A stretch of 64,000 nucleotides of DNA from Kitasatospora sp. NBC_00315 (GTDB taxonomy: Bacteria > Actinomycetota > Actinomycetes > Streptomycetales > Streptomycetaceae), in NCBI RefSeq assembly GCF_041435095.1, contig NZ_CP108025.1, positions 6,820,001 through 6,884,000 on the forward strand. Reading direction: 5' to 3'. The position numbers and the translations under genes were made by a program. The notes under the pieces are model-generated. The model did not search any database and was not told the DNA's origin. It saw only the letters and a list, made by a program, of their open reading frames with translations. The first letter of the stretch is position 1; every line of letters starts with the position of its first letter. Positions 1 to 7,357 of the stretch are shown here, in pieces.

Positions 1-45
1 GAACTGGCGCTGCGCGCCCTCGCCGAGCAGCTGACCACGCGCTGA
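1..45 (+). CDS. 3' end of an unidentified CDS (truncated by window edge)
   Basis: Only the last 14 codons and a TGA stop are inside the window (C-terminus ELALRALAEQLTTR). The codons are GC-rich at position 3 like the neighbouring genes, so this is probably the tail of a real plus-strand gene. The helical ending loosely resembles the end of PucR-type regulators such as the one at 34458-35669, but 14 residues are far too few to name a family. Confidence 0.4.
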   Translation, partial: ELALRALAEQLTTR

Positions 46-137
46 GGCGGGGCCGGCGGCCCGGGTGGCGGACTGTGCCCGCCCCCGGGCCGCCGTGTAG
101 TGTCCCCGTCGGGACGGGACGGTGTCGGGAGGTGACC

Positions 138-1106
138 GTGACTCAGTACGCAGGGGGAGGTCAGGTGCCGCCCCGCCCGGTGGCTCCGCCGAATCCGGCC
201 GGTCCGCCGGACGCCGTGGCCGCTCCGCCGGGCGCACCCGCCGCCGCGCCGACGGTGTCGCCCCCGTCGTCCGCGCCGATCGGTCTGACGATCCTTCCGG
301 TGCTCACCGCCCCGCCGTCGGCGCCGCCCGCGCCCTCGCCTACGCCCCCCTCGCCGACGCCGTCCGCGACCCTGGCGGGCCGCCCGCCCGGCCGGCCCCC
401 GTACGGCGGACCGGGGCCCGGCCAGGCCCCCGCCCCTGCCGCCGGGCCCGCGCCCGCCGCACTGCCGCCCGGTGCCACCGGTCACTTCCTGCTGCCGTCC
501 GGTGCTCCGGTCCAGTTGCCGGCGCACGCTCAGCAGCAGCACGCGCCCACCGGGCCGATCGCGGTGCTGCTGATCGGGCCCGCCGGGGCCGGCAAGACGA
601 CCGTGGCCCGGCACTGGGCCGAGCGCCGGCCCTCCCCGACCGCGCACATCAGCCTCGACGACGTCCGCGAATGGGTGCAGTCCGGGTTCGCAAACCCCCA
701 GTCCGGCTGGAACAACGCCTCCGAGGCGCAGTACCGGCTGGCCCGCCGCACCTGTGGCTTCGCCTGCCGCAACTACCTCGCCAACGGCATCTCCTGCATC
801 ATCGACGACGCCGTCTTCCCGGACCGCCCGGCGATCGGCCTCGGCGGCTGGAAGCGTCACATCGGCCCCGGCATGATCCCGGTGGTGCTGCTGCCCGGAC
901 TGGACTCGGTCCTGGCCCGCAACGCCCGCCGCAGCGGCAACCGGCGGCTCAGCGACGAGGAGGTCGCCCGGATCCACGGGCGGATGGCCGGCTGGTACAA
1001 CTCCGGGCTGCCGATCATCGACAACTCCCAGCTGGACGTGGGCGCCACCGCCGCCGCGCTGGACCGGGTGATCCTCGCCCGCCTGCTCGGCCACCCGGTG
1101 CGCTGA
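138..1106 (+). CDS. Proline-rich P-loop kinase-like ATPase
   Basis: Predicted 322-residue cytoplasmic protein. The GTG at 138 is chosen because a strong Shine-Dalgarno (GGGAGGTGA) lies just upstream; an in-frame ORF extends to 75 without such a signal. Residues 1 to about 130 are a low-complexity Pro/Ala tail. A P-loop domain follows, with Walker A GPAGAGKTT near residue 146, then SLDDVREWV and a later IIDD strand typical of the AAA_33/zeta-toxin/polynucleotide-kinase-like phosphotransferase group. No membrane segment is seen. The substrate is unknown. The next gene, a DNA glycosylase, lies 77 bp downstream, but nothing shows a functional link. The Walker motif makes nucleotide binding likely; calling it a kinase is inference. 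Confidence 0.75.
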   Translation: MTQYAGGGQVPPRPVAPPNPAGPPDAVAAPPGAPAAAPTVSPPSSAPIGLTILPVLTAPPSAPPAPSPTPPSPTPSATLAGRPPGRPPYGGPGPGQAPAPAAGPAPAALPPGATGHFLLPSGAPVQLPAHAQQQHAPTGPIAVLLIGPAGAGKTTVARHWAERRPSPTAHISLDDVREWVQSGFANPQSGWNNASEAQYRLARRTCGFACRNYLANGISCIIDDAVFPDRPAIGLGGWKRHIGPGMIPVVLLPGLDSVLARNARRSGNRRLSDEEVARIHGRMAGWYNSGLPIIDNSQLDVGATAAALDRVILARLLGHPVR

Positions 1107-1183
1107 GCCCGCGAGGCCCGGGGCTGTCGGCGCCGGCTGGGATGATGGAACCGTCCTGCTGAACCACCGGGGGAGCCGCCGCC

Positions 1184-1993
1184 GTGCCCGAAGGCCACAT
1201 CATCCACCGCCTGGCCGCCGAGAACCTCACGAGCTTCGGCGGGCGCCCCGTCCGGGTCTCCAGCCCCCAGGGGCGGTTCGCCGACGGCGCCCGGCTGATC
1301 GACGGACAGCTGCTGGCGGGGGCCGAGGCCAGGGGCAAGCACCTCTTCCTCGGCTTCGAGGAGGGTGCCTGGCTGCACATCCACCTCGGCCTCTACGGCG
1401 GATTCACCTTCGGTGCGGGCCCGGCGCCCGCGCCCGTCGGCCTGGTGCGGCTGCGCCTGCAGAACGACGACGCGTACGCCGACCTGCGCGGCCCCACCAC
1501 CTGCGAGCTGCTCACCGCCGCGGAGAAGTCCGCCGTCGACGCCCGGCTCGGGCCCGATCCGCTGCGGGCGGACGCCGACCCGGCCGCCGCCTGGCGCCGG
1601 ATCTCGAACAGCCGGACGACCGTGGCGGCCCTGCTGATGGACCAGAAGGTGCTGGCCGGGGTCGGCAACGTCTACCGCGCGGAGGTGCTCTTCCGGCTCG
1701 GCATCAGCCCGCACCGGGCGGGGCGCGATCTGACCCGGACCGAGTGGGACGCCGTCTGGGCCGATCTGGTCGCCCTGATGCGGGACGGCGTCGGCGCCGG
1801 GCGGATCGACACCGTCCGCCCCGAGCACACCCCCGAGGCGATGGGCCGCCCGCCCCGGGTGGACGATCACGGCGGCGAGGTCTACGTCTACCGGCGGGCC
1901 GCGATGCCCTGCCTGGTCTGCGGCACCGACATCCGGACGGAGCAGCACGCCGCGCGCAACCTCTTCTGGTGCCCCGGCTGCCAGCAGACGTAG
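1184..1993 (+). CDS. Fpg/Nei-family DNA glycosylase (endonuclease VIII type)
   Basis: A base-excision repair enzyme that removes oxidised bases and nicks DNA by beta/delta elimination, 269 residues. The GTG start is preceded by a GGGGGAG ribosome site and gives the required N-terminus M-PEG, whose Pro2 is the Schiff-base nucleophile and Glu3 the general acid in this family. A conserved Lys sits in ARGKHLFLG near residue 53. The helix-two-turn-helix signature is seen in DQKVLAGVGNVYRAEVLF. The C-terminal zinc finger has four cysteines (CLVC near residue 242 and CPGC near the end). PEGH rather than PELPEV at the N-terminus favours the Nei2 branch over MutM. All catalytic and zinc residues are present. 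Confidence 0.92.
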   Translation: MPEGHIIHRLAAENLTSFGGRPVRVSSPQGRFADGARLIDGQLLAGAEARGKHLFLGFEEGAWLHIHLGLYGGFTFGAGPAPAPVGLVRLRLQNDDAYADLRGPTTCELLTAAEKSAVDARLGPDPLRADADPAAAWRRISNSRTTVAALLMDQKVLAGVGNVYRAEVLFRLGISPHRAGRDLTRTEWDAVWADLVALMRDGVGAGRIDTVRPEHTPEAMGRPPRVDDHGGEVYVYRRAAMPCLVCGTDIRTEQHAARNLFWCPGCQQT

Positions 1994-2074
1994 CCGCCCG
2001 CCCGGCGCCACCGGCCCCGCCCCGCCCGCCGTCCGCCGCCGCCCGCCGCACTGCCGCTTGCCGCCCGTCGCCGT

Positions 2075-2629
2075 TCAGCGCTGCACGGCGACGCCCGTCG
2101 CCGTGCAGCGCTGGGCGGCGCCCCGTGCCACTGTCCAGGCGGCCGCGGCGCCGGCCAGGCAGAGCGGGGTGTAGAGCGCCAGGTTGAGCCGGTGGAAGGC
2201 CGAACCGCTGTCCGCGCCGATCCCGGCCGCCCACACCAGCCCGGCCAGCCCGCGCGCGAGGAACCCGGCGGCCACCATCCGTGGCGCCCAGCGCAGCGCG
2301 ACGGCCGGGAGCCGGCCCGCGGCCCCCTCCCACCCACCCCCGGCGGCGAGCACGAGCGTCGCCCCGGCGAACAGCGTGGCGGCGAGCGGCAGCACCACCG
2401 GCGCGGTGAACGGGACGTCGGCGTTGAGCACGACCCGGGAGAGCGTGGCGGTGTCCGGGGCCGGCCAGGTCCGGCCGGTGGCCCAGTAGACGTGCAGCAG
2501 GCCGTCGGCCGCCAGCAGTGCCGCGACGGCGCGGGCGGCGGCGCGGCGCGTGCCCGCCGCGCCCCGGGCCCCGGCAGCGGGCGGGCGGGCCGCGCCGCCG
2601 GTCGTACGGGCGGCGGTGTTCTGGTTCAT
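2075..2629 (-). CDS. DUF3995-type integral membrane protein
   Basis: Predicted 184-residue membrane protein. The ATG at 2629 follows a good Shine-Dalgarno (GAGGTGG on the minus strand). After a basic Ala-rich cytosolic tail there are about four hydrophobic segments, beginning with a helix that ends in DGLLHVYWATG. This small-aromatic motif in helix 1 is typical of DUF3995 proteins, whose biochemical role is unknown. The gene is divergent from the ECF sigma gene and convergent with the glycosylase gene. Its last codons and stop lie inside a perfect 18-bp inverted repeat (2076-2113), so the terminator is built into the coding end. The membrane call is firm; the family call rests on the motif and topology. 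Confidence 0.75.
   Translation of the reverse strand: MNQNTAARTTGGAARPPAAGARGAAGTRRAAARAVAALLAADGLLHVYWATGRTWPAPDTATLSRVVLNADVPFTAPVVLPLAATLFAGATLVLAAGGGWEGAAGRLPAVALRWAPRMVAAGFLARGLAGLVWAAGIGADSGSAFHRLNLALYTPLCLAGAAAAWTVARGAAQRCTATGVAVQR
2076..2113. terminator. Near-perfect 38-bp palindrome, bidirectional terminator candidate
   Basis: An 18-bp inverted repeat with only two bases at its centre. It overlaps the stop codon and last 12 codons of the minus-strand DUF3995 gene and lies 82 bp after the stop of the convergent glycosylase gene. It would fold into a very stable hairpin in RNA from either strand. There is no U-tract, as is common for actinobacterial terminators. Confidence 0.6.
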
Positions 2630-2764
2630 GGTCCACCTCGGGTGGTCTCGGGCCGGTCTGTCGGACAGCAGGAGCCGGGGCGGGCGCGTTCCGTTCCTGT
2701 GACGAGCGTCACGTGGGCGATCCGCCGTCCGCAGGGAACCTCTGCCGCCCGCGGCGCCTCTGGT

Positions 2765-3367
2765 GTGGACGTGGATGGTCCCGAAACCCGTCAGGCCGGC
2801 GAAGCCGCCGAGCCACCGCCCGCCCGTACCGGCGACGTCGTCCGTGACGCTCGTGACGCTCGTGACGCCGATCCGGGCCGTACCGCCGCGCTGGTGCGGG
2901 CCGCCCAGCGCGGCGACCAGCTGGCGGTCAGCGAGCTGCTGGAGCTGCTCACGCCGTACGTCCGGCGGCTCTGCGGCCCGATCGCGCTGGCCGACGGCGC
3001 GGACGCCACCCAGGAGGCGCTGATCGCGGTCTTCCGCCATCTGCGCCAACTCCACGAGCCGGCGGCCCTGTTCGGCTGGGTGCGGTCGATCGCCGTCCGG
3101 GAGGCCGTCCGGTACGTGCGCCGGGTCGCGCGCTGCGTCCCCGCGGACCTCTCGGAGCTGCCGAGCCCGGACGACCCACAACTGGCCAGCGACGTCCGGG
3201 ACGTGCTCGCCCGGCTCTCGCCCGAGCACCGGGCCGTCCTGGTCCTGCGGGACCTGGAGGGCCTGGACGAGCGGGCCACCGCCGAACTCCTCGGCGTGGC
3301 GGCCGGCACCGTCAAGTCCCGGTTGTCCCGGGCCCGACTCGGCTTCCGAAGGGCGTGGCAGCAGTGA
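2765..3367 (+). CDS. ECF-type RNA polymerase sigma factor
   Basis: A group 4 sigma factor of about 200 residues. Region 2 is visible as LADGADATQEALIAVFRHL and the promoter-reading FGWVRSIAVREAVRYVRR. Region 4 is seen in LSPEHRAVLVLRDLEGL followed by the helix-turn-helix ATAELLGVAAGTVKSRLSRAR. The start is uncertain: GTG codons at 2765 and 2771 would place the fold at the normal distance, but neither has a clear ribosome site, and GTG 2699 is possible. The stop overlaps the start of the SRPBCC gene (GTGA at 3364), so the two are translationally coupled. No zinc anti-sigma factor is encoded nearby, which is unusual for a small ECF; the coupled gene may supply regulation. Confidence 0.88.
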   Translation: MDVDGPETRQAGEAAEPPPARTGDVVRDARDARDADPGRTAALVRAAQRGDQLAVSELLELLTPYVRRLCGPIALADGADATQEALIAVFRHLRQLHEPAALFGWVRSIAVREAVRYVRRVARCVPADLSELPSPDDPQLASDVRDVLARLSPEHRAVLVLRDLEGLDERATAELLGVAAGTVKSRLSRARLGFRRAWQQ

Positions 3368-3855
3368 CCGAGCAGATCCCCTGGCCCGTCGCGGACTTCG
3401 ACCCCGTGCGCCGGCTGCACGTCGTCGCGGCGGCGACCCCCGGCGCCACCGTCCACGAGGCGCTGATCGACGCACCCTTCGAGGCGGTCTGGGCCGTCGC
3501 CGAGGACCTGGAGGGCCGGCTGCCGCGCTGGCTGCCGGACATCCGCTCGGTCCGGCTGGCCCCCGGGCCGGACGACGGCGCCGCCACCTGTCGGCGGGAA
3601 GCCCTGGTGACCGGCCACAGCCGCCTGCGCGCCCGCTTCGACGTGGAGCTGCGCCCCGGCTGGTGCCTGATGCGCAGCCGCTTCCTGCTCGGCGGCATGG
3701 CCGCCCGCGCCGAACCGGACGGCACCCGTTTCGCCTTCCTCGGCGCCTTCCGGCTGCCCGCCGCGGCACTCCTCGGCGCGGCCCTCGCCCCCGTCACCGA
3801 CCCGCTGGCGCAGCGCTCCCTGCGCCGCTTCGAACGCCTGGTGCGGGAGGGCTGA
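3364..3855 (+). CDS. SRPBCC/START-like protein coupled to the ECF sigma factor
   Basis: A 163-residue protein whose GTG start overlaps the sigma-factor stop codon by 4 bp. It shows the polyketide-cyclase/SRPBCC pattern: an early strand with a DAPFEAVWAVAEDLEGRLPRW helix, then alternating strands (VRLAPG, REALVTG, FDVELRPGWCLM) and a long C-terminal helix (LAQRSLRRFERLVREG). Such folds bind hydrophobic ligands in a central cavity. No catalytic residues can be assigned. Because of the coupling, it could be a ligand-sensing partner or target of the sigma factor; that is inference from gene order only. Confidence 0.7.
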   Translation: MTEQIPWPVADFDPVRRLHVVAAATPGATVHEALIDAPFEAVWAVAEDLEGRLPRWLPDIRSVRLAPGPDDGAATCRREALVTGHSRLRARFDVELRPGWCLMRSRFLLGGMAARAEPDGTRFAFLGAFRLPAAALLGAALAPVTDPLAQRSLRRFERLVREG

Positions 3856-4000
3856 CGCGGGAGGGCCGGCGCGGGAGGGCCGGCGCGGCGAGCCGCCCGG
3901 CGGGTGGCGCCGGGGGCGCGGGTGGGGCGGGTGGCGCCGGGGGGTGGGGTCCTCGCGTCCGGCGGTGCCGAGCCCCCGGCCCTGCCGGGGGCCGCCGGGG

Positions 4001-4390
4001 TCAGCCGACTGCCGACTCCGACTCCGGCTCCCGGTGCTCGGCCGCCACGCACGGCGTCAGCATCGCGGCGAGCTGCTCGTCGACCAGGCGGTAGCGCACC
4101 ACCCGCCCGTCCTTCTCGCCGGCGACCACGCCCGCCGTGCGCAGCAGTCGCAGCGCCTGCGACACGGCGGGGTCGCGCATGCCGGTGGCCACGGCGAGGT
4201 CGCTGACGGCGAGCGGGCCGGCCCGGTGCAGGGCGAGCAGCAGGGCCAGGCGCCCGGGGTCGGCGAGCAGTGAGAAGCGGTCCGCCCAGGTGCGGACGTG
4301 CGCGGTGTCGCCGATCGCGGCGATGGCTTCGCAGACCCGGTGCCCGTCGATGGTCCGGTGGCCCGCGCGCTCGGCCGGTACGAGATGCAT
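4001..4390 (-). CDS. ArsR/SmtB-family winged-helix regulator
   Basis: A 129-residue ArsR-type repressor. The wHTH is clear: LLADPGRLALLLALHRAGPLAVSDLAVATG, the recognition helix DPAVSQALRLLRTAGVV, and the wing GEKDGRVVRYRL. Homologues in this group often regulate metal exporters. Candidate ligand residues are His in the N-terminal segment (MHLVPAERAGHRTIDGHRVCEAI) and Cys/His near the C-terminus (TPCVAAEHRE), an arrangement seen in Ni/Co or Zn sensors. The ATG at 4390 is preferred because it gives the N-terminus MHLVPAERAG that I recall for this group; ATG 4399 is in frame and equally lacks a Shine-Dalgarno. The adjacent gene on the same strand is an EamA transporter ending 71 bp upstream of its start. 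Confidence 0.85.
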   Translation of the reverse strand: MHLVPAERAGHRTIDGHRVCEAIAAIGDTAHVRTWADRFSLLADPGRLALLLALHRAGPLAVSDLAVATGMRDPAVSQALRLLRTAGVVAGEKDGRVVRYRLVDEQLAAMLTPCVAAEHREPESESAVG

Positions 4391-4469
4391 GCGGATCATT
4401 GTCGCAGCAGCGGCACTGTGATCCTGGACACTTCCGCGACGCGGGCCGCGGCCCGGCGGCGGCGCGGGC

Positions 4470-5324
4470 TCAGGCCGCCGCGAGCAGCAGTGTGCCCGCC
4501 ACCGCCAGGCCCGCGCCGATCACCTGCACCCGGCGCAGCCGTTCCTTGAGCACTCCGCGGGCCATCAGGGCGGTCACCACGGGGTAGAGGGAGGCGAGGA
4601 CGGCGGCCACGGCCGCCGAGCTGCCGTGCGCGGCCATCGCGTAGGTGCCGTTCGCGGCCACGTCGGCGACGCCCACCGCGGTGAGCGCCGGCAGTCGTCC
4701 GCGCAGGCCCCGGGCCAGGCCGGGCGCCGCCCCGGCCCGGCGCAGCGTCGGAGCGAGCGCCGCCCCGCCGACCGCGACGTTGCAGACCCGCTGGACGCAG
4801 AGGGCGAGCAGCAGTCCGCCGCCGGCCGACGCGTGGGCGATCAGGGCCATCACGGCGCCGAAGCCGAAGGCGGCGCCGAGGGTCAGCGCCAGGACCCGGG
4901 CGGCGGCCCGGGAGCCGCCGCGCCGGGGCCCGCCGGCCAGCGCGACGCCGACGACGGCGATCGCGATCCCGGCCGCCTGGCCGAGACCGGGCCGCTCGCC
5001 GAGCGCCAGGCCGACACCCACCGGTACCGCGACGCCGACGGTGGCCAGCGGCGAGACCACCCCCATCGGGCCGAGCGCGAGCGCCCGGTAGAAGGCCAGC
5101 ATCGCGAACGGCCCGATCACCCCGGCCGCCACCGCGTACCAGAGGTCGGACGAGGCGTCGCCGAGCCCGCCGGTGGCGAGCACCGCGACGACCAGCAGCA
5201 CGGCGGCCGCCAGCTGGGAGGAGACCACCACGGCGAGCGCGGGCAGCCGGCGGGTGAGGGCGCCGCCGCCGAAGTCGGCGAGCCCCCAGAGCAGGCTGGC
5301 GCTGAGCGCGAGCAGCACGCTCAC
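4470..5324 (-). CDS. EamA/DMT-superfamily transporter
   Basis: A 284-residue inner-membrane protein with about ten hydrophobic helices and the duplicated EamA architecture. The first half starts SVLLALSASLLWGLADF; the second half ends with VLKERLRRVQVIGAGLAVAG, the signature end of EamA repeats. Members export amino acids, metabolites or drugs. The start is taken as GTG 5324, where homology-like sequence begins. Its first bases overlap the stop of a tiny upstream ORF (5321-5362) in a GTGA junction, so translation is probably coupled. The gene is divergent from the XRE-cupin regulator at 5456, a common pairing in which the regulator controls both genes. The substrate cannot be read from the sequence. 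Confidence 0.85.
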   Translation of the reverse strand: MSVLLALSASLLWGLADFGGGALTRRLPALAVVVSSQLAAAVLLVVAVLATGGLGDASSDLWYAVAAGVIGPFAMLAFYRALALGPMGVVSPLATVGVAVPVGVGLALGERPGLGQAAGIAIAVVGVALAGGPRRGGSRAAARVLALTLGAAFGFGAVMALIAHASAGGGLLLALCVQRVCNVAVGGAALAPTLRRAGAAPGLARGLRGRLPALTAVGVADVAANGTYAMAAHGSSAAVAAVLASLYPVVTALMARGVLKERLRRVQVIGAGLAVAGTLLLAAA

Positions 5325-5362
5325 CGGGCCACGGCCGTCGGATCGATGAGGGACAGCACCAT
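5321..5362 (-). CDS. Possible 13-residue leader peptide before the EamA gene
   Basis: ATG GTG CTG on the minus strand follows a GGAGG box and encodes MVLSLIDPTAVAR. The TGA stop overlaps the GTG start of the transporter (GTGA). The GGAGG box is only 2 nt from the ATG but 5 nt from the next codon, GTG, so initiation may occur at either. The transporter has no Shine-Dalgarno of its own, which supports translation by coupling from this mini-ORF. Confidence 0.4.
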   Translation of the reverse strand: MVLSLIDPTAVAR

Positions 5363-5416
5363 GGCCTCCGCAGTAAAGTCGGTCGGACTCGTCGCCCGGA
5401 TCGCAGCGTAGTTCAC

Positions 5417-5446
5417 TTGAGTGGACTATCCGAACCAATATATTGG
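5417..5446 (+). promoter_or_regulatory. Promoter with operator-like palindrome upstream of XRE-cupin gene
   Basis: TTGAGT (5417-5422) and TATATT (5439-5444) are separated by 16 bp and resemble a housekeeping promoter. The -10 element lies inside the perfect 12-bp palindrome CCAATATATTGG (5435-5446). A transcript would begin near 5451, about 5 nt before the GTG at 5456, giving a nearly leaderless mRNA. A regulator bound at the palindrome would block its own promoter and could also act on the divergent transporter. Confidence 0.55.
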
Positions 5447-5455
5447 ACTCTCCAC

Positions 5456-6028
5456 GTGCCGGACCCCGATCTCGTCTCCCAGGCGCTCGCCCGGAACCTC
5501 AAGCGGCTGCGCGCCGAGCGCGGCCACACCCTGGACGCGCTGGCGGCCCGGTCCGGCGTCAGCCGGGGCATGATCGTCCAGATCGAGCAGGCCAGGACCA
5601 ATCCCAGCGTCGCCACCGTGGTCCGCCTGGCCGACGCCCTCGGCGTCTCAGTCGCCCGGCTGCTCGACTACGACGAGGGCGACGCCGTCCGGATCGTCAC
5701 CGCCGAGCAGGCCGTCCCCCTCTGGACCGGCCCGGACGGCGGCAGCGGCACCCTGCTGAGCGGGGTGGAGGCCCCCGGGCCGCTCGAACTCTGGGCCTGG
5801 CACCTGCAGCCGGGCGAGGGCTACACCTCCGAACCGCACCCCGCCGGCACGGTCGAGATCGTCCGGGTCGAGAGCGGCGAGCTGACGCTCTCCCACGGCG
5901 AGGACGACCATCTCGTACCGGCCGGCAGCACCGCCTCCTTCGACGCCTCGCACCCGCACGGCTACCGCAACGCCGGCGCCGAGCCGGTCCGCCTCACCAT
6001 GGTGGTCTCGGTGCCCCCGCCGCGCTGA
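5456..6028 (+). CDS. XRE-family HTH regulator with C-terminal cupin domain
   Basis: A 190-residue two-domain regulator. Residues about 10-65 form an HTH_3 domain (LARNLKRLRAERGHTLDALA, then SGVSRGMIVQIEQARTNPSVATVVRLADALGV). Residues about 110-185 form a cupin barrel (YTSEPHPAGTVEIVRVESGE, then LVPAGSTASFDASHPHGYRN) that probably binds a small ligand. The GTG at 5456 is chosen because a palindromic operator and promoter-like hexamers lie just upstream; an in-frame TTG at 5417 would place them inside the coding region. The gene is divergent from the EamA transporter, a standard layout for a local regulator of an exporter. The ligand is unknown. Confidence 0.88.
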   Translation: MPDPDLVSQALARNLKRLRAERGHTLDALAARSGVSRGMIVQIEQARTNPSVATVVRLADALGVSVARLLDYDEGDAVRIVTAEQAVPLWTGPDGGSGTLLSGVEAPGPLELWAWHLQPGEGYTSEPHPAGTVEIVRVESGELTLSHGEDDHLVPAGSTASFDASHPHGYRNAGAEPVRLTMVVSVPPPR

Positions 6029-6164
6029 CACGGCCCGCCCCGAGCCCCCGGTGGGAGCGCCCCGGGCCCCCGGCGGGACGGCCCCGAGCCCCGGCGGGCC
6101 CGGGGCGTGCGCCGTTCGCCCTGCTCGGCGGGCGGAGCGGCGCCTGCCTCCGTAGGCTCGAAGC

Positions 6165-7271
6165 ATGTCTGATGCGTACGCGGGCCGGCGGGAGCGTCTG
6201 AGGGAGAACTGCAGCGCCTCGGGCACCGACGCGGCGCTGATCACCCGATCGTCCAACGTCCGCTACCTCACGGGCAGCGCGCCCTGTGGGGCGGCGCTGC
6301 TGCTCACCCGGGAGCGGGCGGTGCTGGCGCTGCCCGACGACCTGCCGCCGGACGACACCGGTGAGCACCTGCTCGGGGAGGACCTCACGTTGCTCCCGGT
6401 GGCGGGCGGGGCGGACACCGCGCTCGCCGCGGCCGAGGCCGCCACCCGGCTGCGGGTGGGCGATCTCGCCGTCGAGGAGCACGACCTGACCGTCAGCCGC
6501 CACCGGGCGGTCGCCGCCGCCGCCGAGGGCGTCCGGCTGGCCGACGTCCGCCGGGCGGTCGAGCGGATGCGGGTGGTGAAGGACGAGCACGAGATCGCCG
6601 ACCTGCGGATCGCCGCCGAGATCGCCGACCAGGCGCTCAGTGAACTGCTCGAATCGATCCTGGTCGGCCGAACCGAGCGGCACCTGGCGATGGAGCTGGA
6701 ACGCCGCATGATCGACCACGGCGCGGACCGCGCGGCCTTCCCGGTCTCGGTCGGCACCGGCAGTCACTCCGGCCGGCGGGACCACCAGCCCTCGGACCGC
6801 CGGGTCGAGGAGGGCGACTTCCTGACGGTCGTGCTGGGCGCCCAGTACCGGGGCTACGGGGTCTCCACCGCCCGGACGTTCGTGATCGGCGCGTCCCCCG
6901 CGCCCTGGCAGGTGGAGCTCCACCGCCTGGTGTTCCGGGCCCAGCGGGCCGGGCGCGAGGCGCTCGGGCCGGGCGTCGAGAGCTGCGTACCCGACCTTGC
7001 CGCGCGGGAGATCCTGCAGGCGGCCGGCCACTCCGAGAGTTCTCCGCACCCGGTCGGCCACGGCATCGGTCTGGAGATCCGGGAGGCGCCGCGCCTCGGC
7101 CCGGCAGACATGGGTAAACTGGACAATCGCGTGCCGGTCACCGTCGGCCCGGGGGTCCATCTCCCGGGGCGGGGCGGGGTCCGGATCGAGGACACGCTCG
7201 TGGTGCGCCCCCTCGAAGAGGGCGGGCCCGAGCTGCTCACCATCACCACCAAGGAGCTCCTCGCCCTGTAG
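6165..7271 (+). CDS. M24 (creatinase/aminopeptidase-P fold) protein with lost metal ligands
   Basis: A 368-residue protein in the usual position of pepQ before efp. It has an N-terminal creatinase-like domain (about 1-130) and a pita-bread domain (about 135-360). Active M24 peptidases bind two metals through Asp, Asp, His, Glu, Glu. Here the first Asp is Val223 (TVVLGA), the second Asp is Ser234 (YGVSTART), His299 is kept (GHGIGLEI), a Glu is kept in REAP (307), the Glu of the TVEPG motif is Gly328 (TVGPG), and the final Glu342 in RIEDT is kept. Three of five ligands are therefore missing, so proline-dipeptidase activity is unlikely. It may be a binding or scaffold protein. The gene ends 86 bp before efp. 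Confidence 0.82.
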   Translation: MSDAYAGRRERLRENCSASGTDAALITRSSNVRYLTGSAPCGAALLLTRERAVLALPDDLPPDDTGEHLLGEDLTLLPVAGGADTALAAAEAATRLRVGDLAVEEHDLTVSRHRAVAAAAEGVRLADVRRAVERMRVVKDEHEIADLRIAAEIADQALSELLESILVGRTERHLAMELERRMIDHGADRAAFPVSVGTGSHSGRRDHQPSDRRVEEGDFLTVVLGAQYRGYGVSTARTFVIGASPAPWQVELHRLVFRAQRAGREALGPGVESCVPDLAAREILQAAGHSESSPHPVGHGIGLEIREAPRLGPADMGKLDNRVPVTVGPGVHLPGRGGVRIEDTLVVRPLEEGGPELLTITTKELLAL

Positions 7272-7357
7272 TCCCGCTGCTGCGCACCCGCGCGGCGCCG
7301 GGGCCAGGACGCGTCCCCTTGGTTCCTTGACAGCTATATCCAGGAGTAAGTGCGCCC

